The translations under genes were made by a program, and so were the position numbers. Shown here piece after piece: positions 33,677-42,416 of a DNA stretch of 44,557 nucleotides. The stretch comes from Sphaerochaeta sp. (GTDB taxonomy: Bacteria > Spirochaetota > Spirochaetia > Sphaerochaetales > Sphaerochaetaceae). The notes under the pieces were generated by a model, which did not search any database, was not told where the DNA came from, and saw nothing but the letters and a program-made list of their open reading frames with translations. Location of the stretch: positions 1 to 44,557 of the forward strand of contig JAEINL010000027.1 of the NCBI GenBank assembly GCA_016342655.1. The letters are read 5' to 3'. The first letter of the stretch is position 1. Each line of letters begins with the position of its first letter.

Positions 33677-35587
33677 CTAGATGCCTGCCGTATACGTTCC
33701 CAGTACGCGGACTGAAGCACAACAACTCTTCAGTTCATCCAAGGCATGCTCAAAGGAACCTTCAGCCTGTCCAAGTTCGGTCTCCACAAAGAAAGAGTAC
33801 TCCCAGGGTTTCCCTGGTATGGGACGGGATTCCAGCTTCTTCATATTGAGCCCATGCTTGGTAAGGACAAACAAGGCTTCAAACAGAGAACCTGGACGGT
33901 CTTGGACGGTAAACCTGAGCGAGGCACGGTTAACAGGGGAGATGGATCGGAACGCTTGGGCCATCTCCTCATTGCAGATGATATAGAATCGGGTATAGTT
34001 GCGGGGGTTGCTCTCTATTCCTTCTGCAAGGATCTCCATGTCATGGGCAAGGGCAGCAGGAGATCCTGCAATGGCAGCGAGCGTCTTGTCATTGGAGGTC
34101 TTCACAAAGTTTACGGCACCTGCAGTATCGAAGAAGGGTATTGCCTCAGCATGGCTAAGCTCCCCACGGAGGTAGTCCACACACTGGGCAAGTCCCTGTG
34201 GATGGGAATAGACTTTCCTGATATCCTCAAGCTTGGCCCCGGGTAGGGTAATGAGGTTATGTACAATCCTGATCTGTTGTTCCCCTACCACCTGAATATC
34301 GGGGTAGCGGTCCAAAAGGTCCAGCGTATCGAAGATGGTTCCCCCAAGGGTATTCTCCAAGGGGATCATCCCATAGGTAGCCTCTCCCTGCATCAGGGCT
34401 TCGAAGATATCACCAAACTGCTTGCAGGGAAGAGTCGTGGCACTCTCATCAAAGGAACGCCTGATGGCGATCTCGCTGAAAGCACCCCGTTCACCCTGGA
34501 AGGCAACAGTAAGGGAGGAAGCTTTCTTTCCTTTTGCATCCCCTTTCTTTACTGAGGGAAGGGAGAGGGGAATCCTTTCCAAAGATTTGCCTACCACAGG
34601 ACAAAGAGCGTGCAAATCACGCATCAGCTTCTCAAACTGGGAGGGATAGAGAGATTGCGGGCCATCACTCAAGGCCAACTCAGGGTGGTTGTGCACCTCG
34701 ACCATAAGACCAGAGGATCCACTGGCAACCAAGGCAAGGGCCATCGGACTGACCATATCCCTGATACCTGTAGCATGGCTGGGGTCGCCGATAATCGGCA
34801 GGTGGGTCATTTTCTGGATAACAGGTATGGCACTGCAGTCGAGGGTATTGCGCGTTGCACGTTCGTATGTGCGGATGCCCCTCTCACATAAAACAATCTG
34901 GTCGGTCCCACTAGCCATAAGGTATTCGGCGGCCATAAGCCACTCCTCAATGGTGGCACTGAGCCCCCGCTTGAGCATTACCGGCATTCCGGTCTTCCCT
35001 ACAGCCTTCAGGAGCTCGAAGTTCTGCATATTTCTAGCACCTATCTGGAACATGTCTATATACTTGGCCATCATATCGACATCACCAGGATTGACAATCT
35101 CGCTCGTGATAGGCAGGCCATACTTCTCCCCTGCCTCCTTGAGGTACTTCAACCCCTCCTCACCCATGCCTTGGAAGGCATAGGGAGAGGTCCTAGGTTT
35201 GAAAGCCCCACCACGCAGCATGACGGCGCCGGCATCACGGACTGCCTGGGCAATCTCCATGATCTGCTTTTGGCTCTCAACAGCACAGGGACCGGCGATG
35301 ATGGCGACACGATTGCCTCCAATCTTTACCTTTCCCACAGTAACAATGGTGTCCTCTTTCTTCAGCTCGCGTGAAGCGAGCTTGTAGGGCTTGCTGATTG
35401 GAATGACTTTTGTCACCCCTTCGAGTAACTCAACCTCACGAAGATCGAGCGAACTCTGGCCCACTGCACCAAAGACAGTCTCTTCCTCTCCAATGATTTC
35501 CTTGACAGTGTAACCCTTGCCAACCAAGAAGGACCTGATGTGCTCTTGTTGCACCTCGGTTATGTTTTTCTTCAGTACGATTATCAT
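33677..35587 (-). CDS. DAHP synthase - prephenate dehydratase fusion
   Basis: A 636-residue bifunctional enzyme for the first step of the shikimate pathway and a late step to phenylalanine. Residues about 1-70 are a ferredoxin-like regulatory domain and 75-340 a type I-beta DAHP synthase: AIIAGPCAVES, GGAFKPRTSPYAFQG, IGARNMQN, KRGLSATIEEW and IGDPSHATG. After a basic linker comes prephenate dehydratase (about 365-545: FQGERGAFSE, IPLENTLGGT, SHPQGLAQC, NYTRFYII with its catalytic threonine), then an ACT domain (about 555-630) containing PGSLFEAL and ESRP, the phenylalanine-binding motif. No chorismate mutase is present. A TTGACC box 17 bp before TAGCGT and 6 nt before ATG suggests a leaderless transcript. 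Confidence 0.93.
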   Translation of the reverse strand: MIIVLKKNITEVQQEHIRSFLVGKGYTVKEIIGEEETVFGAVGQSSLDLREVELLEGVTKVIPISKPYKLASRELKKEDTIVTVGKVKIGGNRVAIIAGPCAVESQKQIMEIAQAVRDAGAVMLRGGAFKPRTSPYAFQGMGEEGLKYLKEAGEKYGLPITSEIVNPGDVDMMAKYIDMFQIGARNMQNFELLKAVGKTGMPVMLKRGLSATIEEWLMAAEYLMASGTDQIVLCERGIRTYERATRNTLDCSAIPVIQKMTHLPIIGDPSHATGIRDMVSPMALALVASGSSGLMVEVHNHPELALSDGPQSLYPSQFEKLMRDLHALCPVVGKSLERIPLSLPSVKKGDAKGKKASSLTVAFQGERGAFSEIAIRRSFDESATTLPCKQFGDIFEALMQGEATYGMIPLENTLGGTIFDTLDLLDRYPDIQVVGEQQIRIVHNLITLPGAKLEDIRKVYSHPQGLAQCVDYLRGELSHAEAIPFFDTAGAVNFVKTSNDKTLAAIAGSPAALAHDMEILAEGIESNPRNYTRFYIICNEEMAQAFRSISPVNRASLRFTVQDRPGSLFEALFVLTKHGLNMKKLESRPIPGKPWEYSFFVETELGQAEGSFEHALDELKSCCASVRVLGTYTAGI

Positions 35588-35593
35588 GCAAAC

Positions 35594-35622
35594 ACGCTAG
35601 AATGTATCCTTCAAAAGGTCAA
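35594..35622 (-). promoter_or_regulatory. Candidate aroF-pheA promoter, ATG 6 nt after the -10 box
   Basis: On the minus strand TTGACC (35622-35617), a 17-bp spacer and TAGCGT (35599-35594) precede the ATG at 35587 by 6 nt. The -35 is good and the -10 weak. There is no Shine-Dalgarno. Confidence 0.45.
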
Positions 35623-35665
35623 GTGAGCATTGTCTTTTTCCCTCTGTCATGGTATGAAAACTGGC

Positions 35666-36318
35666 ATGGAAGAACATTACTGGGACGAGATATTCTCCTC
35701 ATTCAGAAAGGCAATAGAGGACGAAGGTCGGACAATGCCCTCCCTATCCATCATCGCTGGACAGAATAAAGATCCCTACCGTGTGCTTATCGCCACCATA
35801 CTTTCATTAAGGACATGAGATGAGGTGACTCTTGCCTCAAGCAACAGACTCTTTTCCCTTGCCGATACACCCTCCTCCATACTTGAATTATCTCTGGAGG
35901 AAATTGAGACAGCTATCTATCCTGCAGGATTCTGCAGGATTCTACAGGACCAAGGCAAAGACCATACACGCCATCAGCGAGATACTGCTTTCTGAGTATG
36001 GGGGGAAAGTCCCTTGCACAAGTGAGGAGCTGTTGAAACTACCCGGTGTTGGGATGAAAGGTATCAATACCCCAGGGCAAGCCCTGGAAAGAGGAGGCGT
36101 TGCCTCCTTTTCCGCCCCAAAGGGCGGGGTATCTCACCTTGCTTTCCCGGCACTCGCTCGGTAATGGAACCATGAATGCTTCCGCTACTCTCGCTTCGTT
36201 GGAGAATGAACTGTTGGTAATCTACGGACAGCTCATCTGCACCCCGGTCAGCCCATGGTGTTCGAGGTGCCCACAACAACAAACCTGCCCGAAGGCAGGA
36301 GTGAAGATTTCACGATAA
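35666..36318 (+). pseudogene. nth: Endonuclease III gene with multiple lesions
   Basis: Recognisable as endonuclease III, a base-excision repair glycosylase: 'DPYRVLIATILSLRT', then [14 protein letters not shown], then [24 protein letters not shown] (helix-hairpin-helix and catalytic Lys), and the Fe-S end ICTPVSPWCSRCPQQQTC. Lesions are a TGA stop at 35817-35819; a 10-bp tandem duplication of GCAGGATTCT around 35921-35942, which shifts frame; and loss of the middle section with the catalytic Asp, replaced by dispersed repeat B right after GVGMK. It cannot give an active enzyme. A TTGTCT-17-TATGAA promoter ends 7 nt before ATG 35666, with no ribosome site. Confidence 0.88.
36054..36142. repeat. 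Palindromic dispersed repeat, copy B, inserted in nth
   Basis: The same hairpin string as copy A, identical over 67 bases (36054-36120). It diverges slightly in the last hairpin (GCCCCAAAGGGC), then shares GTATCTCACCTTGC. It sits exactly where the central part of nth is missing, so it either caused or marks the deletion. Confidence 0.85.
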
Positions 36319-36732
36319 GGCTTTCTTGGAAACATCAAAGGTTGCAATCAGGACGATCAGATGGAACATCACCCTCTCTATCCAAGAGACCCAATGCTCT
36401 GCACTAAAGCCACGGAAACCCGGGGCAATATCTGCAAAAAAGATAACCGCTATCCAGATGACCAGAACTGCAATCGTTCCCGCTTTGACAAATACGCCTG
36501 AGAGCTTATTCGTAAACAAGGGAATAAGCATGACAAGACCTCCGAGCATCACGATGACAGCAACTAGATAGATAATCACATCACTGCTGAATGCAGCATA
36601 CAATGCTCCTATACCAGAGCTTCCTCCACGAGAAATAAGACCTTGAAACCCTATGCTGATGTACAGCAGGGAAATGACAAGCCTCAACACGAACGCACTG
36701 TTCTTCCTAGTAATTGCACCAGTTCCAGCCAT
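36310..36732 (-). CDS. DoxX-like four-helix membrane protein
   Basis: A 140-residue protein with four hydrophobic segments and the 'LRLVISLLYISIGFQGLISRGG' start (about 17-38) seen in DoxX/DUF417-type proteins. Function unknown; some relatives take part in thiosulfate or redox metabolism. ATG at 36732 has GAGGAG 6 nt upstream, better than GTG at 36735. It follows metF by 23 bp on the same strand, so it is probably the last gene of the methionine cluster. Its end overlaps the tail of the convergent nth relic. Confidence 0.65.
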   Translation of the reverse strand: MAGTGAITRKNSAFVLRLVISLLYISIGFQGLISRGGSSGIGALYAAFSSDVIIYLVAVIVMLGGLVMLIPLFTNKLSGVFVKAGTIAVLVIWIAVIFFADIAPGFRGFSAEHWVSWIERVMFHLIVLIATFDVSKKALS

Positions 36733-36755
36733 CACAAACTCCTCTACGATCCGTA

Positions 36756-37709
36756 TCAGTACACGTCCCTTACAACTTGGGAAACAGCCTCAGCCTTTCC
36801 CAAGGTGTAGAAGTGGACGCCAGGAACCCCGTGTTCGATCAGGTCCTTTGCCTGCTTCTTACACCAATATACCCCAACTTCCTTCACTTCAGAAAGTTTC
36901 TTTGTTTTTTCAAGGAGCTCAACGAGCTCTGGGGGGAAATCTACATGGAATGTCTGGGGGATGGTGGCGAGATCACGCTTGCTGCCGATCGGTTTGATGC
37001 CGGGAATGATGGGAACAGTAATCCCGCTTTGGCGACACTCTTGGACAAACCGATAGAAGACACTGTTGTCAAAGAACATCTGCGTCACGATATACTGTGC
37101 CCCACAGGCAACCTTATGTTTAAGGTGTTCAATGTCAGATATGCGGTTTGCCGCCTCTGCGTGCTTTTCCGGGTACCCTGCAACCCCAATGCAGAAGTTT
37201 GTCTTTTCTCCATTGACCAGAGACTCATCCAGATAGATTCCCCGATTCAGGCTTGCTATCTGTGTGACCATATCACTGGAGTACTCATGCCCCCCCTTGA
37301 TAGGGACAAACCGCTTCTGCCCGTGTGGGGGGTCTCCCCGCAGGGCAAGGACATTGTTGATGCCCAAGAAGTTGAGTTCCAACAGAGCGTCCTCAATCTC
37401 TTCACTACGCATGCCACCACAGATAAGATGGGCAACCACCGGTATGTTGAAGGTATGCTGGATAAGGCCAGATAAGGCAATGGTGCCCGGTCTCTTGCGT
37501 ACAGTCCGCCGTTCGAGCAACCCATCGGGACGCTCTACATAGACAACCTCTGCCTGGTGGTTTGTCACATTGATGTAGGCAGGCTCGAAGAGGCTCAGAG
37601 ATCGTACAGTATCCAAGAGCACTTCTGCATTCCCTCCTTTCAGGGGAGGAATCAGTTCAAAGGTGAATAGCGGCTTCTTGGCCTGGTTGAGGATATCTAT
37701 AACTTTCAT
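36756..37709 (-). CDS. metF: 5,10-Methylenetetrahydrofolate reductase
   Basis: Reduces methylene-THF to methyl-THF, the methyl donor for MetH, using FAD. The 317-residue protein has the family pattern FTFELIPPL (about 16-24), VTNHQAEVV, the THF/FAD region NVLALRGDPPHG (about 116-127), YSSDMVTQIA, FCIGVAGYPEKH, and 'GAQYIVTQMFFDN' (about 205). The open frame runs 26 codons further upstream into metH. I chose ATG 37709, four bases after the metH stop, because homology starts there. Translation is likely coupled to metH. Confidence 0.95.
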   Translation of the reverse strand: MKVIDILNQAKKPLFTFELIPPLKGGNAEVLLDTVRSLSLFEPAYINVTNHQAEVVYVERPDGLLERRTVRKRPGTIALSGLIQHTFNIPVVAHLICGGMRSEEIEDALLELNFLGINNVLALRGDPPHGQKRFVPIKGGHEYSSDMVTQIASLNRGIYLDESLVNGEKTNFCIGVAGYPEKHAEAANRISDIEHLKHKVACGAQYIVTQMFFDNSVFYRFVQECRQSGITVPIIPGIKPIGSKRDLATIPQTFHVDFPPELVELLEKTKKLSEVKEVGVYWCKKQAKDLIEHGVPGVHFYTLGKAEAVSQVVRDVY

Positions 37710-37713
37710 ACCC

Positions 37714-40700
37714 CTAGTATTCCATACCAGAGAGCAGTGTGACAAGCATATCCCTTGCAATGCCCTTCCTTTGGGCGTAGAGGGCAACTTGAGCCTCTGA
37801 AACCTTTCCTACGGAGAAATACCGAAGGTCCTCTCCACCTATAAGCATGGAGCAGACCGTAGAGGCAGGATCCATGGCAAAACTCTCGGTAAGACGTACA
37901 CCAATTTTCTCTTCGGCCCCGAGCAGGTCAAAGAGGGTGCGTTTCTCGCTATGGTCACTCCACGATGAGTACCCTGGGGCAGGCCTGATGAAAGAAGAGC
38001 AGGAACATCCCCACTTCTCCCTAAGAAAAGCCTCCGCCTCATCGGAGAGCACCTCGGCAAGCCTGTCAGAGAGCATCTGAAGCGCAAGATGGGTTAACCC
38101 TTCATTAGCTTGCTTCATGTACGCACCAAGCTCAAGGGCTGAGGTAGCGACCAGCAACCCTACCGTATCATCCTTGGCGATAGCATCGGAGAGGGAGAAT
38201 CCATTCTCTTCATTGCGGAGGAAAAAGAAGGAGGCAGGGCCTACCTGCACTTCAAGCCGGTCACTATGGGCAGGGAAGAGTCCACAGACAACCTTGCAGC
38301 CTGCAGTGAAGAGATTCTGTATTTCTTTCTTTTCCAGCAGTTCCTTCGCTTCCTGTACCAACTTCTGTCCTTCTCCACTTGAGAAGGGGACCTTCCAGGC
38401 AGAGCAGTACATCTTCCAGTTGATCTTCTCTACCAAAGCAAGGAGGGAGAAATCCTTCAGGACAAAGACCCCATATTCCTTTGCTTTGGTACCTGCTTGT
38501 TTCTGTTCCTGCTTTGCCAAAAGAGAGGCATAGTCAAAGCTCAGCGGTGTACCATTACTCCCCTGGTCCTTTTGTACCAGCTTGAGTGTTTGTGCAGCAT
38601 GTTCACTAAAGAAACCCTCTCGCCCTTCACCTACTGCCAGCTGGGCAGTCAGGGCCATAGCCGAGGCATCCTTGGTCTGTATGACAGGCCCACCATACAG
38701 GGGAGACAGTTTGACCGCGGTGTGTAGAGCACTGGTGGTAGCCCCTCCCACAAAGATGGGTATGGTAAAGCCCTTCTCTTCAAACAGACTGATCACCGAA
38801 GCCATCTCCCTCAGGGAGGGGGTTATGAGCCCGCTGAGACCGACAAGATCAGCATGGTTCTCCATAGCCGATGCAAGGATAGTCTCCTTGGGAACCATCA
38901 CCCCAAGATCAATGACCTCGAAGTTATTGCAGGTAAGGATAAGGCTGACAATGTTCTTGCCGATGTCATGCACATCCCCTTTGACCGTTGCTATGACAGC
39001 AATCTTCTTATGGTTGCCTAAAACAGCTTTTGAGCTCTCAAGAAATGCAGTAATACGGGGTTGGAGGATATCAACAGCCATCTTCATGGTTCGTGCACTA
39101 CGTACCACCTGAGGAAGGAAAAGCTTGCCTTTTCCAAAAAGAACCCCTACCTCCTTCATCCCATCCATCAGAGGCCCTTCGACAAGGGCGAGGGGATTCT
39201 CTTCAGAAAGGGAAGCAAGGTCCTTTTCAAGAAAGCTGTTTTCCCCCTTGAGAACCGCTTGTACGAGCCGTTCTCGAGGAGGAAGGCTTTTCCACTCTTC
39301 CGCACTATTCTTCTGATGCATAGTCCCAGTGGTTGTTGTTTCTGTTTCTTTGTGTATCTTTTTTTGGCTTGGTTCCAAGGCAAGGTCGATAAGCTCCCTC
39401 CTGACAGAAGGAAGGTCCTCACCCCCTGCAAGCAGGGCGCGGGTGATGATATCCCTAGCCCTTGGTTCTATGGATTGCACATCCCTGCTTACCGCTGGAT
39501 TCACGATGCCCATATCCAGTTCGGAGAGGTCAAGGAAGATAGCATGCATGTCGTTACGCAAGGCACTGTTTCCCCTGAAGGAGAAAGAGAGGTTGCTGAT
39601 GCCTCCTATTGTATGGCAGTGGGGAAGGTTCTTCTTGATCCAGGAGACTGCCTCCAAGAAGTCACGGGCATAGGTGTCGCTCTCATCAAGGCCTGTGGCA
39701 ATGGAAAGCACATTGGCATCAAAGATGATGTCCTCTGCCCGTATGCCTGCAAGCAAGAGGAGGTTGTAACTGCGTTTTGCGATGGCAATCTTTCGCTCAT
39801 AGGAATCGGCTTGCCCCTCTTCATCGAAGAGCATGACAACCATGGCAGAGCCATAGGAGGCGATGAGTTTCGCCCTCGACAGAAACTTCTCCTCGCCCTC
39901 CTTCAGGCTGATGGAGTTTACGATACCCCTCCCTTGGATCTCCTGCAAAGCCCGCTCAATGACACTCCAGTCAGAGGAGTCCAACATTGTAGGGACCTTG
40001 CTGACTGAGGGGTCACTACCCATATGCCTGAGAAATGTTACCATGCTCGACTGTGCATCGAGCATGGAGGCATCCATGCAAAGGTCGACGACATCACAGC
40101 CTTCCTCTATCTGGGCACGGGCAACACCAAGGGCTTCTTCCCATGCATTCTCTTGTATGAGACGGGCAAACTTCCTGGAACCAGCGACATTGGTGCGTTC
40201 CCCAATGACCAAAAGCCTATCACTTGGAACAGGGCAGGCTTCCAATCCGGCAAGAAGGAGCGTGCTCTCTCGTTCATTCCGCATATGTACTCTCTTACCT
40301 TGTACCGCACTGGCCAAGGCTCTGATATGCTCCGGCGTTGTTCCACAACATCCACCTACGATATTCAGGCACTCCTCATCTAAGACTGGTTCCAATTCTT
40401 TGACCATCTCAAGAGGCTTCAGGCCGTAGAATCCATCCTTGTCGGGAAAGCCTGCATTGGGGTGAGCGCTGATATAAAAGGGAGCTAATTGGGAAAGCCT
40501 CCTGAGCAGGGGGAGCATCTCAGAGGGCCCTGTTGAGCAGTTCAGACCTAGAGAGAACAGGGGAAAGGGGGTAAGTGAGATGACAAAAGCCTCCAAGGTC
40601 TGCCCACTGAGGGTGCGCCCGCTCTGGTCACTGAAGGTGACACTCACCATCAGGGGAACCTTGCGATCTTTGGTCTGCATCGCTTCAAGACACCCCATGA

Positions 40701-41256
40701 TCGCACTTTTGGCCACAAGGGTATCAAAGGCGGTCTCGATGAGCAGGAGATCGACACTACCGTCAAGCAGCACTTCTGCCTGCTGGGTATACATCGCCTT
40801 GAACGAGGCGAAATCATTCTGACGGTAAGCGGGGTCATCGACATGGGAGGAGAAGGAGAGACCCCGGTTTGTAGGGCCTAGGACCCCGGCGACAAAGACA
40901 TAGCCATCATGGGAACTTTCAAAGTCTGCCGCAGCTTCCCGGGCTATCTCACAGCCAGCCTGGTTGATGGCAACCACATCAGAGCAAAGGCCATACTCCT
41001 CCAGGTTGAAGGCATTGGCACAGAAAGTATTGGTCTCGATGATATCGCAGCCAGCCTCAAGGTAGGCAGTGTGGATACCGAAGATGACATCCCCACGGCT
41101 GAGGTTGAGGAACTCGTTACATCCGAGCGCTGTCCTCCCATCCAAAGTGAAATCATCGCTATCCAAACCTTCAGCTTGGATCATGGTCCCCATAGCCCCA
41201 TCGAGGATGGCTATACGCTCACTGAGAATCTTATGCAGATATTCTTGTCTGTTCAT
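37714..41256 (-). CDS. metH: Cobalamin-dependent methionine synthase
   Basis: Transfers a methyl group from methyl-THF via cobalamin to homocysteine. The 1180-residue protein has four modules. The homocysteine domain (about 1-320) has zinc ligands in GLNCSTGP and GGCCGTTPEH. The pterin domain (about 345-620) begins VIGERTNVAGSRKF. The cap and B12 domain (about 670-880) has the lower-ligand motif DVHDIGKN (His about 758) and GLSGLITPS. The shortened reactivation domain (about 890-1180) contains PGYSSWSDH. It needs occasional reductive reactivation by flavodoxin or ferredoxin. The start overlaps the UPF0280 stop (ATGA) and it precedes metF, so it is coupled to both. With nrdJ it marks strong B12 dependence. 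Confidence 0.97.
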   Translation of the reverse strand: MNRQEYLHKILSERIAILDGAMGTMIQAEGLDSDDFTLDGRTALGCNEFLNLSRGDVIFGIHTAYLEAGCDIIETNTFCANAFNLEEYGLCSDVVAINQAGCEIAREAAADFESSHDGYVFVAGVLGPTNRGLSFSSHVDDPAYRQNDFASFKAMYTQQAEVLLDGSVDLLLIETAFDTLVAKSAIMGCLEAMQTKDRKVPLMVSVTFSDQSGRTLSGQTLEAFVISLTPFPLFSLGLNCSTGPSEMLPLLRRLSQLAPFYISAHPNAGFPDKDGFYGLKPLEMVKELEPVLDEECLNIVGGCCGTTPEHIRALASAVQGKRVHMRNERESTLLLAGLEACPVPSDRLLVIGERTNVAGSRKFARLIQENAWEEALGVARAQIEEGCDVVDLCMDASMLDAQSSMVTFLRHMGSDPSVSKVPTMLDSSDWSVIERALQEIQGRGIVNSISLKEGEEKFLSRAKLIASYGSAMVVMLFDEEGQADSYERKIAIAKRSYNLLLLAGIRAEDIIFDANVLSIATGLDESDTYARDFLEAVSWIKKNLPHCHTIGGISNLSFSFRGNSALRNDMHAIFLDLSELDMGIVNPAVSRDVQSIEPRARDIITRALLAGGEDLPSVRRELIDLALEPSQKKIHKETETTTTGTMHQKNSAEEWKSLPPRERLVQAVLKGENSFLEKDLASLSEENPLALVEGPLMDGMKEVGVLFGKGKLFLPQVVRSARTMKMAVDILQPRITAFLESSKAVLGNHKKIAVIATVKGDVHDIGKNIVSLILTCNNFEVIDLGVMVPKETILASAMENHADLVGLSGLITPSLREMASVISLFEEKGFTIPIFVGGATTSALHTAVKLSPLYGGPVIQTKDASAMALTAQLAVGEGREGFFSEHAAQTLKLVQKDQGSNGTPLSFDYASLLAKQEQKQAGTKAKEYGVFVLKDFSLLALVEKINWKMYCSAWKVPFSSGEGQKLVQEAKELLEKKEIQNLFTAGCKVVCGLFPAHSDRLEVQVGPASFFFLRNEENGFSLSDAIAKDDTVGLLVATSALELGAYMKQANEGLTHLALQMLSDRLAEVLSDEAEAFLREKWGCSCSSFIRPAPGYSSWSDHSEKRTLFDLLGAEEKIGVRLTESFAMDPASTVCSMLIGGEDLRYFSVGKVSEAQVALYAQRKGIARDMLVTLLSGMEY

Positions 41257-41999
41257 GCTTGGCTTCGTACCTCCAGCTGTCCACAGAGTGCCAGCTTTGT
41301 ATCAAGTAATACACGAGCAGAGAGTATCTCCTCTTTGTCGTTCATCTCTTCAGATACCTTCTTTACATCAGCTTCTACTCGCACCTTGTTGCAGAAGGCG
41401 GTTGCATAGGAATCTGCTAAGGAGGCATCATGGCAGGCAACCATGACAGCATCGGCGGCTCCAAAGCTGTAGGAATGACCCACTTTTGCAGAGGAAGTGC
41501 ACACACCCAGAGGACAATGGCTAGGTTCCACTATGATGGAAACCTTGCCCGACAGGCTGTTATTCCCCGCAAAAAGGGTAACAGGAAGGCTCTTCAGGAC
41601 ATCAATGTAGAGATCCCCTCCATTTTCTACAACAATCTCCTCTAAGGAAAACATCTTCTTAAGGCTCGATCCCACCTCTTGTGCAATCGCCCCAGCCACG
41701 CTGGCCATAGGTCCGGTTCCGGAGAGCCTTGAAGCATGGAGCATGCCAGCTATGAAGGGGGAACTTTTTTCAGTCCCCTCCTTCAAAGGGACAAACGAAT
41801 GGAGAAAGGAGGGGTCAGGATAAGAAAGGATCTCGTTGCGCAACTTTCTGAGGAGCCTTGCCCCTTCCAGAGCAAGAGCTTTCCCATCAGCCGAGAAGGG
41901 GGTATAGCCAATCCAGAGGTCACTCTCTCCCACTGCAAAGGTGATGGAGGCAAATCGGGAATGGCCCATCGCCTTGCGGTAGGTGCGGTCCTCATACAC
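41253..41999 (-). CDS. UPF0280/COG2122 family protein (ApbE-like fold), homocysteine synthesis
   Basis: A 248-residue soluble protein of the UPF0280 (COG2122) family: YRKAMGHSRFASITFAVGES at the start, 'GTGPMASVAGAIAQ' (about 94-107), 'VVENGGDLYID' (about 122-132) and 'SFGAADAVMVACHDASLADS' (about 178-197). In methanogens this family works with DUF39 and NIL-ferredoxin proteins in making homocysteine or sulfur transfer to it. The start is GTG with GAGG 8 nt upstream. It lies three bases past the NIL-ferredoxin gene and overlaps metH by 4 bases. Confidence 0.88.
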   Translation of the reverse strand: MYEDRTYRKAMGHSRFASITFAVGESDLWIGYTPFSADGKALALEGARLLRKLRNEILSYPDPSFLHSFVPLKEGTEKSSPFIAGMLHASRLSGTGPMASVAGAIAQEVGSSLKKMFSLEEIVVENGGDLYIDVLKSLPVTLFAGNNSLSGKVSIIVEPSHCPLGVCTSSAKVGHSYSFGAADAVMVACHDASLADSYATAFCNKVRVEADVKKVSEEMNDKEEILSARVLLDTKLALCGQLEVRSQA

Positions 42000-42002
42000 C
42001 GC

Positions 42003-42416
42003 CTATGCCTCACGCTCGTTTGACAGGGAGAACAGCTGCATGGGACAGGCCTGGACACAGAGACCACAGAGCACACACAGGTCGGGGTCATAGACCAGCT
42101 TCCAGTCCTTATCCATATAGAGGGCCTTTGGGGAACAGACAGCGGTGCAGGCACCACAGTTGATGCACCGGTCCTCTTGGAAGTTCAGTTCCTTGACCAT
42201 CTCAGAGACGACAATTCCCGTCTGGTTCAGCCAGAGAACACTCTCTTTGAGGGCCTCTTCAGCTCCTGTTAGTTCTACAATAAGCTTACCACCTCTTCCG
42301 GAGGCCACATCAGCGTTAAGGATGTTGATATCCACATCATAGGTCCGGACAAGCTTGCTTACCAGAGGCTGCTCTACCAGGGTCGGGGAGAATCTGAGTG
42401 TATAGCGCTTTTTCAT
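42003..42416 (-). CDS. NIL domain - 4Fe-4S ferredoxin protein
   Basis: A 137-residue protein. The N-terminal NIL domain (about 1-75) is a small ligand-binding fold also found in methionine ABC importers. The C-terminal double-cluster ferredoxin (about 80-128) has CINCGACTAVC and CVLCGLCVQAC. This NIL-Fer arrangement accompanies DUF39 in methanogens and many anaerobes and is thought to supply electrons for the reductive sulfur chemistry of homocysteine synthesis. The start overlaps the DUF39 stop by 4 bases (ATGA), and the UPF0280 gene follows three bases later. Confidence 0.92.
   Translation of the reverse strand: MKKRYTLRFSPTLVEQPLVSKLVRTYDVDINILNADVASGRGGKLIVELTGAEEALKESVLWLNQTGIVVSEMVKELNFQEDRCINCGACTAVCSPKALYMDKDWKLVYDPDLCVLCGLCVQACPMQLFSLSNEREA

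Noticed and set aside
35588..35665. Possible phenylalanine leader-peptide attenuator before aroF-pheA
   Set aside because: No short open frame rich in Phe codons and no terminator hairpin. The promoter abuts the start codon.
36714..37475. A 253-codon plus-strand open frame opposite metF
   Set aside because: Antisense shadow of metF with no motif or start signal.
39061..40008. A 315-codon plus-strand open frame opposite metH
   Set aside because: Antisense shadow of a well-conserved gene. No recognisable motif.
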